From assembly GCF_004522095.1 (NCBI RefSeq), contig NZ_SPUI01000003.1, forward strand, positions 310,001 to 374,000: DNA of 64,000 nucleotides. Reading direction: 5' to 3'. The DNA comes from Nocardioides sp. 503. Its GTDB lineage: Bacteria > Actinomycetota > Actinomycetes > Propionibacteriales > Nocardioidaceae. Both the position numbers and the translations under genes were made by a program. This document shows, in pieces, positions 26,649 to 34,722 of this stretch (position 1 is the stretch's first letter; every line of letters starts with the position of its first letter). The notes beneath the pieces were generated by a model. The model saw nothing but the letters and a program-made list of their open reading frames with translations. It was not told the origin of the DNA and made no database searches.

Positions 26649-27565
26649 CGCGGGAGGGCGGTCGTGACGACGACGCCGGCGACCACCAGGGCGAACCCCA
26701 CCAGCTCGACGGGCGGCGGCAGACGGGCGTCGTGGATGTAGGAGTAGGTGTAGCCGGCCACGGTCTCGACGGTGATGAGCAGGCCGGCGAGCGTCGTGCT
26801 GAGCGCCGCCGAGGCGGCGTTCCACAGCGCCGTGCCGAGCCAGGACACCGCGAGCCCGAGCACCAGGGACACGGCGAGCAGCGCCCCCGCGCCCGTGACG
26901 GTCGCGTCGCGGGACCCGGTCGTCGGTCCCACCAGCAGGGCGACCGGCACCAGGAGGAGGGCGAGCGGGCCGGTGAGGGCTCCGATGGCGCTCGACCACT
27001 CCGAGCCGCCCACCTCGGGGTTGCGTCGGAGGAACACCGCGTTGGCGAGCCCGTAGCTGGTCCAGGTCGCCACGGCCAGGACCGCCGCGCCCAACCCGAT
27101 CATGGTGGCACCCGTCGAGGAGCCGTCGGCGGCGGCCAGCTGGGGGACGTTCACGAACCCCAGACCGACTGCCACGAGGAGCATCGGGCCGGCGAGATGC
27201 CGCCACGCGTAGGTTCCCTCGCGCAGGTTCGCGGCGATCGCCATGACCACGGGGATGCTGCCGACGACGGTGGCCGCCACGGGCGCGCCCGCGCCCTGGA
27301 TCGCGATGACCAGCAGCAGGTAGTAGCCGACGTTGCCGGTCACGGCATAGGCCAGTGCCGGTCGCCAGTGGCGGCGCAGCAGGGCGGTGGACGCAGGCCC
27401 ACGCCGTACGGTCACCGCGACGACGGCCAGGGAGAGCAGCCCGTAGACGAGGTAGCGGCCCACGGTCACCGAGACCGCCGACCACCCGGGCGCCAGGTCC
27501 GGCAGGACGAAGGCCAGACCCCACAGGAGGCCGGCAGCCGTACCGGCGAGCACTCCGCGGCCCAT
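26597..27565 (-). CDS. EamA/DMT-superfamily transporter
   Basis: 322 residues with about ten membrane helices in two EamA repeats. It opens GVLAGTAAGLLWGLAFVLPD. It is divergent from a MarR regulator across only 40 bases, so it is probably the regulator's target and exports a toxic or signalling compound. The ATG at 27565 has a GGGGGGAG ribosome site; the reading frame extends further upstream but into the marR gene. Confidence 0.8.
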   Translation of the reverse strand: MGRGVLAGTAAGLLWGLAFVLPDLAPGWSAVSVTVGRYLVYGLLSLAVVAVTVRRGPASTALLRRHWRPALAYAVTGNVGYYLLLVIAIQGAGAPVAATVVGSIPVVMAIAANLREGTYAWRHLAGPMLLVAVGLGFVNVPQLAAADGSSTGATMIGLGAAVLAVATWTSYGLANAVFLRRNPEVGGSEWSSAIGALTGPLALLLVPVALLVGPTTGSRDATVTGAGALLAVSLVLGLAVSWLGTALWNAASAALSTTLAGLLITVETVAGYTYSYIHDARLPPPVELVGFALVVAGVVVTTALPRQRSAEASAETWSSGGS

Positions 27566-27593
27566 GCTGTCTCCCCCCGAGCGGTTCGTGTGG

Positions 27594-27621
27594 GACAATA
27601 TATGTATGAGCATTGCACATA
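27594..27621. promoter_or_regulatory. Divergent EamA/marR promoter with operator palindrome
   Basis: TATGT-n11-ACATA (27601-27621) is an inverted repeat that spans the marR ATG. GACAAT at 27594-27599 is six bases before that ATG, which would give a leaderless marR mRNA. A MarR dimer bound here could block both genes. Confidence 0.45.
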
Positions 27622-28127
27622 GTTCGCGAGCGGCCAACCTCCTGGGCGCCGTCGCCACCGGCCTGGTGGACCGCTTCCGCGAGGCAGGCGACTGGTCCGA
27701 CAGTGCGCGGGCCGCGCTCGTCCAGCTCGCCGACCATCCCGGGCTCACGGTGGAGGGGCTCCGGCGCCGCATGGGCCTCACGCACTCCGCGACCGTGCGG
27801 ATGGTGACGCAGCTGGAGGCTCAGGGGCAGGTACGGCGCGGCGCCTCCGCTCACGACCGGCGCGCGGTCGCCCTGCGGCTCACTCCGGCCGGCATGGCGA
27901 CCGCGGACGGCCTGCTCGCCCAGCGAGGAGCCGTCCTCGCCGACGCCCTGTCAGTGCTGAGCCCCACGGAGCGGCGTCTCCTCGAGGGCCTGCTGGACCG
28001 GGTGCTCGACCAGCTCCCGGACTCCGCGGACCGGGCCACCACCATCTGCCGCCTCTGCGACCTGCGCGCCTGCCCCCAGTCCCGCTGCCCCGTGGAGCGC
28101 AGCTACCTGCGCCACCTGGACCCCTGA
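27606..28127 (+). CDS. MarR-family regulator with C-terminal cysteine cluster
   Basis: 173 residues. The winged helix-turn-helix is around ALVQLADHPGLTVEGLRRRM...THSATVRMVTQLEAQGQVRR (residues 36-80), with the DRR(A)VALRLT wing. The C-terminus carries CRLCDLRACPQSRCPVE, four cysteines spaced C-x2-C-x4-C-x4-C, which could bind a metal or respond to oxidants. It is divergent from the EamA transporter and probably represses it. Confidence 0.85.
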   Translation: MSIAHSSRAANLLGAVATGLVDRFREAGDWSDSARAALVQLADHPGLTVEGLRRRMGLTHSATVRMVTQLEAQGQVRRGASAHDRRAVALRLTPAGMATADGLLAQRGAVLADALSVLSPTERRLLEGLLDRVLDQLPDSADRATTICRLCDLRACPQSRCPVERSYLRHLDP

Positions 28128-28166
28128 CGCCCGCCCCGCCGGGACAGTCCCTCCCCTGAGACGCAC

Positions 28167-28203
28167 AACGGGCCCGGCGGAGGGGGGAGCCGCCAGGCCC
28201 GTT
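28167..28203. terminator. Bidirectional terminator between marR and the phosphatase gene
   Basis: Arms AACGGGCCCGGCGG and CCGCCAGGCCCGTT with a nine-base loop; followed by GTTGTTGT on the plus strand. It lies between convergent genes. Three tandem TCATGCGG units (28208-28231) follow, each placing a TGA on the minus strand just past the phosphatase stop. Confidence 0.75.
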
Positions 28204-28231
28204 GTTGTCATGCGGTCATGCGGTCATGCGG

Positions 28232-30367
28232 TCAGCGGCGCGCCTTGACCTTCGCGGTCGCGGTGCTCACCTTGGTGACGGTGGTGTAGCCGGCCTGGCG
28301 GCCGGTGACCTGCACCGAGATCCGCTTGCCCTTCAGCTTGCCCGTGACGGTCAGGCTGCGACCGGTCGCGCCGGCGATGACCTTGCCGTTGGCGAGCCAC
28401 CGGTAGCCGAACGACGTACCGGGCGTCCAGGCGCCGGGCAGGGCCGTGAGGCGCTTGCCGACCTTGGGCGATCCGGACACGCGCGGGCTCGAGGAGCGCA
28501 GCGTCCCGGCCACGACCGGCGAGGTCGCGGGAGCCGTCACGGAGGCGTCCTCGTAGAGCTCGTGGCTGCCCACGATCTCGACGGTGATGGCCTTGCCGAG
28601 CTGGGCGGCGCCCAGGACGACCGAGGCGCCGGTGCCGCCGAAGGCGACCCCGTCGGCCTTCCAGTGGTACGTCGGCGTCGTGCCGGGCGTCCACTCGCCG
28701 GTCACCGTGGCGGTCAGCGTGTTGCCGACCTTCGGGGTGCCGCTGATGGCGGCGGCCGCCGGGGCGGAGACCACGCGGTGCACGTTGACCTGGTCGACGA
28801 CCGAGCCGATGCTGCCGCGGGGGTTCTTGGCGGCCTTCCAGGAGCCGTCGACCAGCGACAGGGCGTTGGACGCCGTGCCGCACCACTCGCCGTCGACGGT
28901 GTTGCGCTGCACGGCCGGGTTGGGCGTGCTGCCGTCGCACTCACCGCTGCGGATGTTGGCGATCGTCAGCTTCTTGTCGGTGACGGCGACCCGGACGTAG
29001 GTCGGGACGTGCTCCTGGTTCTCCACCGAGTTGGCGAAGTGGCGCACGTGACCGTCGGCGTCGGGACCACCGAGCGGGTCGGGGCCGTAGTCGCCGCGGT
29101 TCTTGGTGATGTCGGGCTCGCTCAGGTCGTAGTACTTCGAGCCGGAGGCGGAGTTGGCGGTGACGTAGAGGACGCCGCCCGGGCCGGCGGTCACGTCGGG
29201 CGCGCCCGGCTGCTCGCCGTCGTTCGCCTTCTTGCCGCGCTTGAGGAGGTAGCTGCGCGAGTAGGAGTGATCGTGGCCCTGCAGGACCACGTCGACGCCG
29301 AGGCGGGAGAACGCCTTCGGGAAGTCGATGCGGCGCTTGGCGTTGTCACCGTCGTCGGCGTGCGAGGCCGGCGAGTAGATCGAGTGGTGGTAGACGAGGA
29401 CGGTCCACTTGGCCTCGGCACCGTGCTCCTCGATGACGTCGGTGACGTAGTTGATGTGCGCGGCGTTGCCGGTCCCGGTCGCGCCGCTGCTCACCGAGTA
29501 GCTGTTCGAGTTGATGTCGACGAACAGCACGTCCTTGTACATGTACCAGTAGTTGCCGCCCGAGGTGTTGGACGCCGGGTCGCCGTTGGAGTAGTACTCG
29601 CTGGAGTTGTCGGCGTTCGGCACGTGGAAGTGCTGCTCGTAGTTCTTCTTGCCGACGTCGTGGTTGCCGATGGTCGCGGCCCACGGGGTGGAGCGCAGCT
29701 GGTCGGGGCCGAGGAAGGCGTCCCACTCGGTCTCGCGGTCGGCGGTGTTGACCTGGTCGCCGCCGGAGACGTACAGCTCGGCCTCGGGGTCGAGGTCGGA
29801 GGCCACGTCCATCGTGTGCTCCCAGCCCGCGCCGTCGAGGGCGGTGTCGCCGGAGGAGCCGATCTGCGGGTCACCGAAGAAGAGGAAGTCGAAGTCGCCC
29901 TTCGCGGCACCCGTCTTGAAGGTGTACGTCGCCGACCAGTGGCCTTCGCTGCCGACCCGGTAGCTGTACTGGGTGCTCGGCGCGAGGTCGTCGAGCACCG
30001 TGTAGCCGTGGGCGAGCTCGACGGTGGGGCTGGCGTAGCCGGCCGCGGCACCGCTGGTGTTGAGGTCGACGTCGCCGGGGATGGTCACCGCCGAGGTGGG
30101 GAAGGTGCCGCCGGTGCCGAGCGCGCTGGTCGGAGCCAGCTGCACGCCCTGGGCGCCGTCGGTGCTGCCCGACCACGAGACGACGCGCTCGGTCTGGTCG
30201 GCGCCCACGGTGAGGACGATGTCGGTGATGTCGGCGGCCGGGGAGTCGGCCTGCGCGGACGGCAGGTTGAGGCCGCCGTAGACGGCGGCGCTCAGGGTCA
30301 CGGCCGCGACTGCGGCTGCGGCCCGGCGACGGCCGCGAGGGGCGGCCGACGGGTGGAGGAGCTTCAT
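28232..30367 (-). CDS. Secreted purple acid phosphatase-like metallophosphoesterase
   Basis: 711 residues with a signal peptide (about 1-41). An N-terminal fibronectin-III-like domain (about 45-150) is followed by the dinuclear-metal phosphatase core: FGDPQIG, GGDQV, GNHD, VYHHSIYS and GHDHSYSR, all five blocks of the purple acid phosphatase group. The C-terminal 170 residues hold two Ig-like repeats (ISGTPKVGNTLTATVTGEW... and VSGSPKVGKRLTALPGAW...) of the kind used in actinobacterial exoproteins. It would release phosphate from organic esters outside the cell. It is preceded on the same strand by the HupE-type gene, 154 bases away. Confidence 0.9.
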   Translation of the reverse strand: MKLLHPSAAPRGRRRAAAAVAAVTLSAAVYGGLNLPSAQADSPAADITDIVLTVGADQTERVVSWSGSTDGAQGVQLAPTSALGTGGTFPTSAVTIPGDVDLNTSGAAAGYASPTVELAHGYTVLDDLAPSTQYSYRVGSEGHWSATYTFKTGAAKGDFDFLFFGDPQIGSSGDTALDGAGWEHTMDVASDLDPEAELYVSGGDQVNTADRETEWDAFLGPDQLRSTPWAATIGNHDVGKKNYEQHFHVPNADNSSEYYSNGDPASNTSGGNYWYMYKDVLFVDINSNSYSVSSGATGTGNAAHINYVTDVIEEHGAEAKWTVLVYHHSIYSPASHADDGDNAKRRIDFPKAFSRLGVDVVLQGHDHSYSRSYLLKRGKKANDGEQPGAPDVTAGPGGVLYVTANSASGSKYYDLSEPDITKNRGDYGPDPLGGPDADGHVRHFANSVENQEHVPTYVRVAVTDKKLTIANIRSGECDGSTPNPAVQRNTVDGEWCGTASNALSLVDGSWKAAKNPRGSIGSVVDQVNVHRVVSAPAAAAISGTPKVGNTLTATVTGEWTPGTTPTYHWKADGVAFGGTGASVVLGAAQLGKAITVEIVGSHELYEDASVTAPATSPVVAGTLRSSSPRVSGSPKVGKRLTALPGAWTPGTSFGYRWLANGKVIAGATGRSLTVTGKLKGKRISVQVTGRQAGYTTVTKVSTATAKVKARR

Positions 30368-30521
30368 CGAAGTGCTTCTTTCTCGACGAGGGAGGCGTGG
30401 AACCTGCGGTCAGGGCCGCAGCCCGGCCAACCTGTCGTCGTGGGGTGTCTCGTTCGTGAACGGAGGGCGTCTCCGGCCCGGCCGGGCGCGGAAGACGCCG
30501 CGCTCCGACCGCCGTACGCCG

Positions 30522-31736
30522 CTAGCCCAGGACGCGCTGGACGAACCAGACCAGGCCCATCACGGCGACCCCCGCCGAGACCAGACCCGTCACCCACAGG
30601 GCTGCGACCGGAGAGCGCCGGCGCAGCAGCACCAGCAGGGGGAAGGCCACCGCGATCAGGACGAGCTGCACGGTCTCGATGCCGACGTTGAACACCAGCA
30701 GGGACCACAGCAGCGTCCACGACCACGCCGCGTCGATGCCCAGCGCGCCGGCGAAGCCGAGGCCGTGGACGAGGCCGAAGCAGAACACGACGCCCAGCCG
30801 GCCCCACCCCGCGCGGTCCAGGCTGAAGTGGCCCCCGGAGGAGGACTCGATGTCCAGCGCGGCGCCGCGGCGGCGCCAGAGCGCTACCAGGTGCCAGGCC
30901 GCGACCACGGCGATCGACAGCGCGATCACCGGCTCGACGAGGTCGGCCGGGACGTCGACGAGCCCGAGCGCGGCGAGGACGAAGGTCACGGAGTGGGCCA
31001 GGGTGAAGCTCGTCGCGGCCAGGACCACCTCGCGCAGCCGCCGGGAGCCGGCGATCAGCGCGACCAGGAACAGCACGTGGTCGAGGCCGCCGTAGAGGTG
31101 CTCGGCCCCGAGCCGGAAGAACTCCCAGAACCGCTCGGCGCTGGACTGGTGCGTGGAGAACGACGGGTTCTCGGTGTCCAGGGCGGCGCTGCCCTCGCGC
31201 AGGTCGAGGTCGTAGGTGACGACGGTCTTGGTGTCCTTGACGTAGCCCTCGTCGTCCGGGAACAGCTCGCTGGTGACCTCGTGCGCGTCGGCGGCCGGGC
31301 AGTCGTAGTCGAGGACGAGGTGGGCGTAGGGCACGTCGCGCAGCTCGATCTCGTAGTCGCCGTGCACCGACGGCGTGCAGGCCGCCCCGTCGGCCGTGAC
31401 CGCGAACCGGTCGGTGACGTAGGCGACCACCGCGTCGGAGTGCTCGCGCAGCACCGTCGCCTGGGCCGGCAGGTCGCCGTCCTCCCACGCCGCGGTGCCC
31501 TCCTGGAAGAGCAGGTCGTCCTCCTGGTCCTCGGCGGCGGAGACCACCAGGAGGTCGTACTCCAGACCCAGGTCGACGCGGACCACCCCGGTCTCGGGCG
31601 ACGTCACGTCGGCGAAGACCGTCGAGGAGAAGCCGTGCGCCTGCGCGCTCCCCCACGGCAGCAGGACGGTGAGCGTCGCGAGCACGAGCACGAGCAGGGC
31701 GCCGGCGGCGGACCGGCGGAGGGCAGGGGGCACCAA
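30522..31736 (-). CDS. HupE/UreJ-family membrane protein
   Basis: 404 residues. A signal sequence ends in AQAHGFSS; the mature start with His is typical of HupE_UreJ_2 proteins. An extracellular beta-rich domain (about 35-190) is followed by six or seven membrane helices with the family blocks GAEHLYGGLDHVLFLVAL and CFGLVHGLGFAGAL, rich in His/Asp that may bind Ni or another metal. Transport of Ni/Co is known only for some members. AAGGAG ribosome site before a GTG start. The gap to the phosphatase gene has no clear element. Confidence 0.82.
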   Translation of the reverse strand: MVPPALRRSAAGALLVLVLATLTVLLPWGSAQAHGFSSTVFADVTSPETGVVRVDLGLEYDLLVVSAAEDQEDDLLFQEGTAAWEDGDLPAQATVLREHSDAVVAYVTDRFAVTADGAACTPSVHGDYEIELRDVPYAHLVLDYDCPAADAHEVTSELFPDDEGYVKDTKTVVTYDLDLREGSAALDTENPSFSTHQSSAERFWEFFRLGAEHLYGGLDHVLFLVALIAGSRRLREVVLAATSFTLAHSVTFVLAALGLVDVPADLVEPVIALSIAVVAAWHLVALWRRRGAALDIESSSGGHFSLDRAGWGRLGVVFCFGLVHGLGFAGALGIDAAWSWTLLWSLLVFNVGIETVQLVLIAVAFPLLVLLRRRSPVAALWVTGLVSAGVAVMGLVWFVQRVLG

Positions 31737-31923
31737 GGACTCCTTGAGAGGGGGTGAGCGCGCGTCACCCTGGCGGGGTCATGCCAACGATCGGGGCGCA
31801 CTCGGCGAACGACTGGCGAACAGGCGGTACGTCGGGCCTCTGCGCGTGTGTGGGGGCATGGCGCTCCTGCACACTGGCGACGGCCCCGCTCCGACGCGGT
31901 GCCCCGCCGATCCCAGGAGAACC

Positions 31924-32622
31924 GTGCTTCCGCGCCCCACGACGACCGTCGCCGTCGCCCTCGCCGCCCCCCTGCTGGCGGTGCTGCTGACCGGCTGCGG
32001 CGCCGACCCCGACCGGGGCGCGGCCGCGCCCGCAGCGTCGTCCCCCACCGGCGCCCCGACCTCGGCGGCGACGACCGCCGGGCCGGGCTTCGCCCCCGCG
32101 ACGCCACCGCCCCCGGCCGGGACCTTCACCCCGAGCCCCGGCTCCTGGGACGGGGTCGCGCCGGAGCCGGGCTACCGCGTCGTCCTCCTCACGACCGAGG
32201 AGGACGCCGGGACGCGCGCGCTGTCCGGGGCAGTGCGGGCCTGGGCCGAGGAGGTGCGCGCCGACCTGACCGTCATCGAGGCCGACGAGCCCCACGACTA
32301 CGTCGCCCGCATCCAGGAGTCCGCCGACGAGGCGGCCGACCTCGTCGTGACGACCGGCGAGGGACTCGTCGACCCGCTCGCCCTGGTCACGGCCAGCAAC
32401 CTGGACCGCCAGTTCCTGGTCGTGGGCGCCGAGCTGGCCGAGCCCACGCTCAACGTCACCGCGGCGGACTGGACCGGCGCGTCCTACCGCGGGGAGGGCC
32501 TGGGCCGGCCCTCGACCCACGACCCCGCGACGTTCACCCCGGAGCGCGCCGCGCGCGCCGTCCGCGCCGGCGTGACCGCCGTACTGACCGGCCACTCCGG
32601 CACCGTCGTCTGGCTCGACTAG
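31924..32622 (+). CDS. Lipoprotein resembling BMP-family binding proteins
   Basis: 232 residues. Signal peptide with lipobox LLTGCG (lipidated Cys near 25), then a Pro/Ala/Thr-rich spacer to about residue 75. The folded part (YRVVLLTTEEDAGTRALSGAVRAW..., DLVVTTGEGLVDPLALVTASN, QFLVVGAEL) resembles the first lobe of BMP/Med nucleoside-binding lipoproteins, but a full second lobe is missing, so it is shorter than that family. AGGAGA ribosome site and GTG start. Function uncertain. Confidence 0.65.
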   Translation: MLPRPTTTVAVALAAPLLAVLLTGCGADPDRGAAAPAASSPTGAPTSAATTAGPGFAPATPPPPAGTFTPSPGSWDGVAPEPGYRVVLLTTEEDAGTRALSGAVRAWAEEVRADLTVIEADEPHDYVARIQESADEAADLVVTTGEGLVDPLALVTASNLDRQFLVVGAELAEPTLNVTAADWTGASYRGEGLGRPSTHDPATFTPERAARAVRAGVTAVLTGHSGTVVWLD

Positions 32623-32690
32623 CGCGGGGATACCCGGTCGACCGGGGATCCCTGCAGCACCCACCCGACCCCGTGCGGGCCAGCGGCGGG

Positions 32691-32702
32691 TACGGTCGGC
32701 CC
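32691..32702 (+). promoter_or_regulatory. -10 element and leaderless start of the thioesterase gene
   Basis: TACGGT at 32691-32696, six bases, then GTG at 32703. Confidence 0.5.
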
Positions 32703-33200
32703 GTGACTGCTCAGCCCGCCTACGACCAGGTCGCCGCACTCCCGGCGTACTCCGAGCAGGCCATCCCGGCCGCGTTCGAGGACTTCAACGGCCACCTCAA
32801 CGTGCGCCACTACCTCGGGATCGCCAGCGAGGGGCTCGACGAGTCCCTGGTGGAGGTCGGCATCCCGCAGAACTGGCCGCTGGCCGCCGGCCAGGCCGTG
32901 TTCTCCGCGGAGCACCACCTGACCTACTTCTCCGAGCTGCGCACCGGCGACCGGATCTCGGTGCGCGTGCGGCTGGTCGGCCGGTCGCGCCGCGCCGCGC
33001 ACGTCGTGGTCTACCTGCTCGACGACTCGCACTCACGCGTCAGCTACGTGATGGAGGAGGTGCTGCTCCACATGGACATGGAGACCCGCAAGACCTCCGA
33101 CTGGCCCGAGGACGTCGCCGACCGCATCGACGAGCGCCTCGCCGAGGAGAAGCAGCTGCCCTGGGTGCCGGCGCTCTCCGGCTCGATGCGGCTGCGCTAG
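32703..33200 (+). CDS. Hotdog-fold thioesterase
   Basis: 165 residues with a 4HBT-type hotdog core: DFNGHLNVRHYLGIASEGLDE (catalytic Asp/Asn region), then HHLTYFSELRTGDRISVRVRLVGRS and a final YVMEEVLLHMDMETRK strand. The family hydrolyses acyl-CoA thioesters in the cytoplasm; an acyl-carnitine-type thioesterase similarity is possible, substrate unknown. Its stop overlaps the convergent rhomboid gene by four bases. Confidence 0.85.
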   Translation: MTAQPAYDQVAALPAYSEQAIPAAFEDFNGHLNVRHYLGIASEGLDESLVEVGIPQNWPLAAGQAVFSAEHHLTYFSELRTGDRISVRVRLVGRSRRAAHVVVYLLDDSHSRVSYVMEEVLLHMDMETRKTSDWPEDVADRIDERLAEEKQLPWVPALSGSMRLR

Positions 33201-33793
33201 AGCGCACCTCGACCGCGCCGCTCGCTCAGCGCGTACGCCGCCAGCGCGCCACCGGCTGCCCCGAACAGGTGACCCTGCCAGGAGATGCCCTCCTGCCCCG
33301 GCATCACCCCGAGCAGCACGCCGCCGTAGAGCACGAACAGCACGACGCCCAGCGCGATCTCGCGCAGCCGACCGGTGAAGAAGCCGCGGACCAGCAGGTA
33401 GACCAGCCAGCCGAAGATCAGCACCGAGGCGCCCAGGTGGGTGGTGCCGTCAGGCGCGACCAGCCACACGCCGACGCCGCCCACGACCCAGATCACGCCG
33501 GTGACCGCCAGCCCGCGGGCGAAGCCGGACACGAGCACCAGGAACAGCAGCACCAGCGCGGGGACGGTGTTTGCGGCCAGGTGGCCCCACCCGGCGTGCA
33601 GCACGGGGGCGAACACGATGCCGAGCAGGCCCTCGCCCTCGCGCGGCTGCACGCCGTACTGGTCGAGGCGGTGGCCCACCGCCGCGTCGACGATCTCGAG
33701 GGCCCACAGCAGCACCACGAAGGCGCCCGCGCCCAGCGCCGCCTGCGACCAGGCGGAGCGGGCCGCAGGGCTGTCGAGGCGGGAGGTGCTCAC
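33197..33793 (-). CDS. Rhomboid-family intramembrane serine protease
   Basis: 198 residues, six membrane helices, no extra domain. The HxxxN-type motif in helix 2 is HAGWGHLAANTVPAL, the catalytic Ser is in HLGASVLIFG (about residue 123), and the catalytic His in WQGHLFGAAGGALAAY (about 175). These indicate an active enzyme that cuts membrane proteins. The GTG start overlaps the upstream LLM stop by four bases (GTGA), so the two are co-translated. Confidence 0.88.
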   Translation of the reverse strand: MSTSRLDSPAARSAWSQAALGAGAFVVLLWALEIVDAAVGHRLDQYGVQPREGEGLLGIVFAPVLHAGWGHLAANTVPALVLLFLVLVSGFARGLAVTGVIWVVGGVGVWLVAPDGTTHLGASVLIFGWLVYLLVRGFFTGRLREIALGVVLFVLYGGVLLGVMPGQEGISWQGHLFGAAGGALAAYALSERRGRGAL

Positions 33794-34686
33794 CGGAGCA
33801 GCTCCGCGACGCGCTCGACCTGGGTGACGTCGGAGCCGGTGGGGATCAGGTGCACCTCGTCGGCGCCGGTGTCCTCGAAGCGCCGCAGGGTCTCGCGGAG
33901 CTCCTCGAGCGTGCCGGCGAAGCCCGTGGTGGGTGCCATGGCGTCGACCAGGGAGACGGGCAGCCAGTTCATGTAGTGGCGCAGGTGGCGGTGCACCTGC
34001 GCGCGGGCCGACCCGTCGTCGTCGTCCAGGGCGAACCAGAACGACGTGGTGAGCCGCGGGGCGGGGCGTCCGGCCTCCGACCACGCGGCCCGCGCCCGGT
34101 CGAAGAGGCCCGCGACCGCGGCGGTGTCGAGGTCGAGCGTCACCCCGGCGAGGCCGTCGGCCCAGGCCGCGGAGTGGCGGATCGTGCGCGGCCCCATCGT
34201 GCCGACGAGCAGCTCCGGCCCGCCGGGTTGCGCCGGCGGCGGACCGACCGGGCGGGTGGCACCGGTGACGTCCTCCCCGGACCACACGCGTCTCATCACC
34301 GCGACCCGCTCGGCCATGCCGCGCATGGTCTGGGTGGCGGGGTCGGCGCCCGCGGCGCGGTAGTCCTCCTCGCGACCACCGACGCCGAGGCCGACGGTCA
34401 GCCGGCCCTCGCAGAGACGGTCGCCGGTAGCGAGGGCCTTGGCGAGCCAGACCGGGTCGTGGAGCTGGGGGACGATCACCGTGGTGACCACCCGCACCCG
34501 TGAGGTCCAGGCCGCGACGGCGCCGAGCAGGGTGAGCGTCTCGGGGTTGTCGAAGGCCATGCGCTCGCCGAAGCACAGCGAGGCGAACGGCCCCTCGTCG
34601 ATCGCCCGCGCCCATTCCTCCAGCGTCCGGGCGCCCTGCTCCCACAGGTCGGGCTCCATCACCGGCAGCGTCATCCCCACGTGCAT
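33790..34686 (-). CDS. LLM-class (F420-dependent) oxidoreductase
   Basis: 298 residues, luciferase-like TIM-barrel. Recognisable blocks: GMTLPVMEPDLWEQGARTLEE, RVRVVTTVIVPQLHDPVWLAKALAT, RLTVGLGVGGREEDYRAAG and a C-terminal TGADEVHLIPTG. The R-x-T-V-G-L-G-V-G-x-R-x-x-E pattern is typical of F420-binding members. Substrate unknown. First gene of a two-gene unit with the rhomboid protease. CACAGT six bases before the ATG suggests a leaderless start. Confidence 0.85.
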   Translation of the reverse strand: MHVGMTLPVMEPDLWEQGARTLEEWARAIDEGPFASLCFGERMAFDNPETLTLLGAVAAWTSRVRVVTTVIVPQLHDPVWLAKALATGDRLCEGRLTVGLGVGGREEDYRAAGADPATQTMRGMAERVAVMRRVWSGEDVTGATRPVGPPPAQPGGPELLVGTMGPRTIRHSAAWADGLAGVTLDLDTAAVAGLFDRARAAWSEAGRPAPRLTTSFWFALDDDDGSARAQVHRHLRHYMNWLPVSLVDAMAPTTGFAGTLEELRETLRRFEDTGADEVHLIPTGSDVTQVERVAELLR

Positions 34687-34698
34687 GGCGACACTGTG
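34687..34698 (-). promoter_or_regulatory. -10 element and leaderless start of the LLM-rhomboid operon
   Basis: On the minus strand CACAGT (34698-34693), six bases, then ATG. Confidence 0.4.
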
Positions 34699-34722
34699 GC
34701 AGAGAGTCGGTGAGCGGTGGGC

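Noticed and set aside
28208..28231. Three TCATGCGG tandem units as a regulatory array
   Set aside because: Only three copies just past a stop codon; most likely slippage, possibly giving back-up stop codons.
28232..30367. 5'-nucleotidase or alkaline phosphatase instead of purple acid phosphatase
   Set aside because: The order of metal motifs (GDPQ, GDQV, GNHD, VYHH, GHDHSYSR) together with the FN3-like front domain fits purple acid phosphatases better.
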